NCBI RefSeq assembly: GCF_022539255.1
Contig: NZ_JAKZBV010000002.1
Span: 138,520 to 202,519 of the forward strand
Direction of reading: 5' to 3'
DNA: 64,000 bases
Source of the DNA: Sinomonas terrae
GTDB taxonomy: Bacteria; Actinomycetota; Actinomycetes; Actinomycetales; Micrococcaceae
The position numbers and the translations under genes were made by a program. This document shows, one piece after another, positions 60,977-64,000 of the stretch. Position 1 is the first letter of the stretch. Every line of letters starts with the position of its first letter. The notes under the pieces are model-generated. The model was not told where the DNA came from. It did no database searches and was given only the letters and a program-made list of their open reading frames with translations.

Positions 60977-62311
60977 ATGACGCGATCAGCTGACGTTGCC
61001 ATCATCGGCGGCGGGGTAGTCGGTCTCAGCATCGCGTACGAACTCGCTACCCAGACAGAGCTTTCCGTGGCTCTCTTCGACAAGGAGGGCCCCGGATCGG
61101 GAACCTCCGGGCGTTCTGCAGGGGTGATCTGCCGGCACGATCAAGGGCCTGTTTATCAGAGGCTCAGCCTCATAGGCCATGCGCGCATGCAGGAATTCGC
61201 CCGGGAACACGAATTCGGGTTCAACACCTGGGGTAGCCTGACCATCGTCCGAGACCCAGACGCGTTTCCCCCCAAGGACGACGTACCAGAAGAACTTGCT
61301 GCGGCACCGTCCGGGATGTACGAGAACGAACTCCTCGAACGAGACGCCCTCCTGCAACGCTTCCCCTGGATCGCCCCAGAGGGGGTACTGGGCGGCGTAT
61401 TCGAGCCGAACATAGGGTTCGTGAATCCTTTTGAACTCATCGATCTATACCGTCGGCTCTTGAAAGCACAGCCATCGGTGACGGTCGATTACGGAAACCC
61501 GGTCCTCGAGCTGAGAACTGACGGGGGCCTGATCTCCGAGGTGGCCACCCGCCGCGGTCTCTGGCGCGCCAAGACAGTGGTCAACGCCTCGGGCGCTTGG
61601 GCCAACAAGGTTGCTGCATTGGCAGGGACTTCGCTTCACATCACCCCCCAGCGGATGAATGTTGCGCTCGCTACTGCCTACGATGACGAACCCGGGCCGG
61701 TTCCCTTGCACGGTGCCCCTTCCATGAGCTGGGAGGGAGATGGCGTCTGGTGCCGGGGAGAAATCGGAGGCGCGTTGCTGTTCGGCCAGCACCGCGACAA
61801 GACCCGAGCCGATCAGGGTACCGCAGATCCCGACCACTTCGACAAGCTGCCCGACGCGGGGTTCGCACCCTCGCTCGTGCCTCAGCTCGAGACGTTCTAC
61901 CGCCTTCCGAAGAGCAAGGTCGTCAGCGGATGGACCTGCGTCTACGACACCTCCGACGACGGGTACCCCGTTATAGGACGGGACGGCCGGATATCCAACC
62001 TCGTCCACGCAGTCGGAATGAACGGTCACGGAATGACAATTCACGCTGGCGTGGCGAGATGCGTGCGGGCGATCCTCGCCGAGGACTCCACCAAGATCGA
62101 CATCTCCGATGTCCTTCCTTCCGAGGGCCAGCTGGATTTCTCCGTTCTGCGCCCGTCTCGGTTCGAGGAGGGCCAGCCCCTCGCCCTGCGCGGAGACAGC
62201 GGCGGACACGGCATCCCCTCTGGCCGCACCGACTCACACGGGCGAGGCCTTGACTCGAGCCCGCTGAGGACTGGTGTTTCCCGTTCCGAGGGCGTCCCGG
62301 ATGGTGGCTGA
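60977..62311 (+). CDS. FAD-dependent oxidoreductase (D-amino-acid oxidase/sarcosine oxidase-like)
   Basis: A 444-residue flavoprotein of the DAO family. N-terminal FAD loop DVAIIGGGVVGLSIAYELA, then GTSGRSAGVICRHDQ near the flavin. The C-terminal SGWTCVYDTSDDGYPVIGRD and HAVGMNGHGMTIHAGVARCV bind flavin and substrate. The start at 60977 has AAAGGA 6 bp upstream; a start at 60941 overlapping the permease is also open. It probably oxidises an amine or hydroxy acid linked to the imported substrate. The last 40 residues are not family-like. Confidence 0.87.
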   Translation: MTRSADVAIIGGGVVGLSIAYELATQTELSVALFDKEGPGSGTSGRSAGVICRHDQGPVYQRLSLIGHARMQEFAREHEFGFNTWGSLTIVRDPDAFPPKDDVPEELAAAPSGMYENELLERDALLQRFPWIAPEGVLGGVFEPNIGFVNPFELIDLYRRLLKAQPSVTVDYGNPVLELRTDGGLISEVATRRGLWRAKTVVNASGAWANKVAALAGTSLHITPQRMNVALATAYDDEPGPVPLHGAPSMSWEGDGVWCRGEIGGALLFGQHRDKTRADQGTADPDHFDKLPDAGFAPSLVPQLETFYRLPKSKVVSGWTCVYDTSDDGYPVIGRDGRISNLVHAVGMNGHGMTIHAGVARCVRAILAEDSTKIDISDVLPSEGQLDFSVLRPSRFEEGQPLALRGDSGGHGIPSGRTDSHGRGLDSSPLRTGVSRSEGVPDGG

Positions 62312-62487
62312 TGGGCGGCATCACCTAGGCCAATGTCGCTCTGCCGCCGGCCCCGGCAACCTCGGACGGATCCGGAAGGGCCACCGCGCAAAGTGCTCTG
62401 GGGCCGGCGACGGCCGGACTCATGGCTTACAGGACACCCTACGCAACTTGTGCACCGGACGTGCCCATCAAGTTAGGAGAGGGATTC

Positions 62488-63987
62488 ATGGTCAGGGCGA
62501 GTCGTCGTCACTTCATTCAAGGCGCGGGATTGGCGGTTTTCGGCGCAGCCGCTGGAGCAACCGTCGCCCGCTCGAGCATCTTCCCGTTGCCGCCCAGCGC
62601 GTCTGCGGCGACTCCGTCTCCCTCGGCGACGGCGGGGGCCACGGCGCCCCCGGACCGCACCTTCGTGAGCACCAAGCTCACGACCCCCCACGTCAATGTC
62701 TGGTCGTCGGGTAGCACCGCACCGGGTCTCATCTTCGCCGGGCCCATGGGCCATGGTTCGAACGGCCTCATCATGGACAACCAGGGGCGTCCCGTTTGGA
62801 TGGAGCCGACGGGTGCAGGCGTCACGGACCTCCGGGTCCAGACGTATCAGGGCAAGCCCGTCCTCACCTACTGGAGTGGCCAAGGCATGGGAGGGCACGG
62901 CGAAGGGTTCGGCGTCATCAAGGACACTTCCTACCAGACCATCGCGCAGGTCAATGCGGGTGACGGACTCAAGGCGGACCTCCACGAATTCACCGTGACC
63001 CCCAAGGGCACGGCACTCTTGACCTCGTACCCCACGATTCGCTTCGATCTCACGCCCGCCGGTGGGCAGATGAACGGCTACATGTACGACTGCCACGTGC
63101 AGGAAGTGGACATCGCTACCGGGAATCTGCTCTTCGACTGGAAGGCCTCCGACTACGTCGGGCTCGATGAGTCCTATCTGAAGACGACGGACGACCCGAC
63201 AGCTGATGGTTCGACAGCCGCAAAGGCTTTCGATCCCTACCACGTCAACGCGGTCTCTCTGCGGACGGATGGGTACCTCGTCTCCTTCCGGCACACGCAC
63301 ACGATCTACCACATCGACTCGACCGGCGCGATCCAGTGGCGCATGGGCGGCAAGAGGAGCGACTTCACGCTTCCCGCCGACGCGGTCTTCGCGTGGCAGC
63401 ATGACGTCCGCCAACGCGCCAACGGCGTCATCAGCATGTTCGACAACCACTACAAAGACGGCACAACCGGCACGTCGCGGGGGCTTATCCTCAACGTCGA
63501 TGAGCAGAAGCGCACCGCTTCGGTCAAGCTTCAGCTGGCCCGCGGTGGCCACAGGGGCAACGCCATGGGCAACGTGCAGTTCCTCGAGAACGGCAACTAC
63601 ATGGTCGGCTGGGGGTCGGATCCAGCGGCAACGGAGTTCACCGCCAACGGGACCCCCGTCTTCGAAGCGACCAACATCGGTGGAGGCTCGTACCGCGTCT
63701 ACCGCTCGGTCTGGACCGCCACGCCCACGACCCTGCCCGACGTCGTCGCCGTCCAGGGCAACGGCTCGACGATGCAGGCCTACGCGAGCTGGAACGGCGC
63801 CACCGAGATTGCAAGCTGGCGCTTCCTCACCGGAAGCGACCCGTCGTCGCTCAAGGAGGCCGCGCTGGTGAAGAAGACGGGCTTCGAGACATCAGTAGCA
63901 GTTGCGGCCGCACCGCACCTGGCCGTCCAGGCTTTGGATGCGCAGGGCAAGGTCCTGGCCACGTCCTCGGTCGCCAGCCTGTCCTAA
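62488..63987 (+). CDS. Arylsulfotransferase-like secreted protein (Tat signal)
   Basis: A 499-residue beta-propeller protein. Twin-Arg signal SRRHFIQGAGLAVFGAAAG at residues 5-24 and a Ser/Pro/Thr linker. The ASST-type domain includes HGSNGLIMDNQGRPVWMEP, YDCHVQEVDIATGNLLFDWK and VFAWQHDVRQRANGVISMFD. The start at 62488 follows AGGAGAGGG; an upstream in-frame ATG (62422) would bury the signal. Members transfer sulfate between phenols, but many actinobacterial ones are untested. Confidence 0.82.
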   Translation: MVRASRRHFIQGAGLAVFGAAAGATVARSSIFPLPPSASAATPSPSATAGATAPPDRTFVSTKLTTPHVNVWSSGSTAPGLIFAGPMGHGSNGLIMDNQGRPVWMEPTGAGVTDLRVQTYQGKPVLTYWSGQGMGGHGEGFGVIKDTSYQTIAQVNAGDGLKADLHEFTVTPKGTALLTSYPTIRFDLTPAGGQMNGYMYDCHVQEVDIATGNLLFDWKASDYVGLDESYLKTTDDPTADGSTAAKAFDPYHVNAVSLRTDGYLVSFRHTHTIYHIDSTGAIQWRMGGKRSDFTLPADAVFAWQHDVRQRANGVISMFDNHYKDGTTGTSRGLILNVDEQKRTASVKLQLARGGHRGNAMGNVQFLENGNYMVGWGSDPAATEFTANGTPVFEATNIGGGSYRVYRSVWTATPTTLPDVVAVQGNGSTMQAYASWNGATEIASWRFLTGSDPSSLKEAALVKKTGFETSVAVAAAPHLAVQALDAQGKVLATSSVASLS

Positions 63988-64000
63988 CGGCAGAGGATCA

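Noticed and set aside
1..64000. CRISPR array
   Set aside because: No series of regularly spaced direct repeats was seen, and there are no cas genes.
1..64000. tRNA or rRNA genes, including a tRNA att site for the mobile region
   Set aside because: I saw no T-arm/acceptor combination or rRNA signature, and no tRNA-like end at 20592, 27963, 31238 or 42652. Some could be missed by eye.

Overview
The window is GC-rich DNA from an actinobacterium. The actinobacterial-type cytochrome oxidase subunit IV, the NirK fused to a membrane domain, and ABC sugar importers without their own ATPase all suggest a soil Micrococcaceae-like organism (Arthrobacter/Sinomonas type). The genus is an inference; no rRNA or other marker gene is present.

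Region 1 (1-19,000) is respiratory nitrogen metabolism. A frameshifted AhpD-like gene is followed by a minus-strand nitrate respiration operon, narG-narH-narJ-narI-narK (9370 to 1296), with a DUF1508 gene beyond it. A quinone-oxidoreductase-like gene is divergent from narG. An orphan cytochrome oxidase subunit IV gene (ctaF) follows, then a complete IS21-family element (11327-13907, 6-bp target duplication). Beyond it a DUF2249 gene is divergent from a regulator / NnrS-like membrane protein / copper nitrite reductase (NirK) operon. Together these would reduce nitrate to nitrite to NO; no NO reductase is visible.

Region 2 (19,000-45,000) is a large mobile region and the most unusual part of the window. 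Two near-identical arms of about 7.37 kb (20592-27963 and 31238-42652) lie in inverted orientation around a 3.3-kb cargo. Each arm carries two different three-gene modules, A and B. A module encodes a complete tyrosine recombinase, a small XRE-type HTH protein, and a protein with six CxxC knuckles joined to a degenerate recombinase-like domain. A small membrane-protein gene lies between A and B. The right arm has been hit by a second IS21 copy and an IS256-family element, both with clean target duplications, and carries many single-base indels. The cargo is a GNAT-like gene plus a tight three-gene operon: a TIGR04255-family protein, an HTH protein with a C-terminus reminiscent of toxin-binding domains, and an unknown protein. 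It looks like a candidate defence or toxin-antitoxin module. A third module (C) starts at 42857 but is truncated, and an ISL3-family element lies just beyond it.

Region 3 (45,000-64,000) is catabolism of a sugar or sugar acid of unknown identity. It holds GntR and two IclR regulators; a short-chain dehydrogenase with a fumarylacetoacetate-hydrolase-family enzyme (as in the diketo branch of deoxy-sugar oxidation); and an SMP-30 lactonase, Gfo/Idh/MocA dehydrogenase, SDR, IlvD/Edd dehydratase and DHDPS-family aldolase (a non-phosphorylative Entner-Doudoroff-like route). Next come a ceramidase-like hydrolase, a binding protein with two permeases, and an FAD oxidoreductase. A Tat-exported arylsulfotransferase-like protein ends the window. 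The dehydrogenase, lactonase, dehydratase and aldolase would act in sequence on a sugar brought in by the importer, under IclR control.
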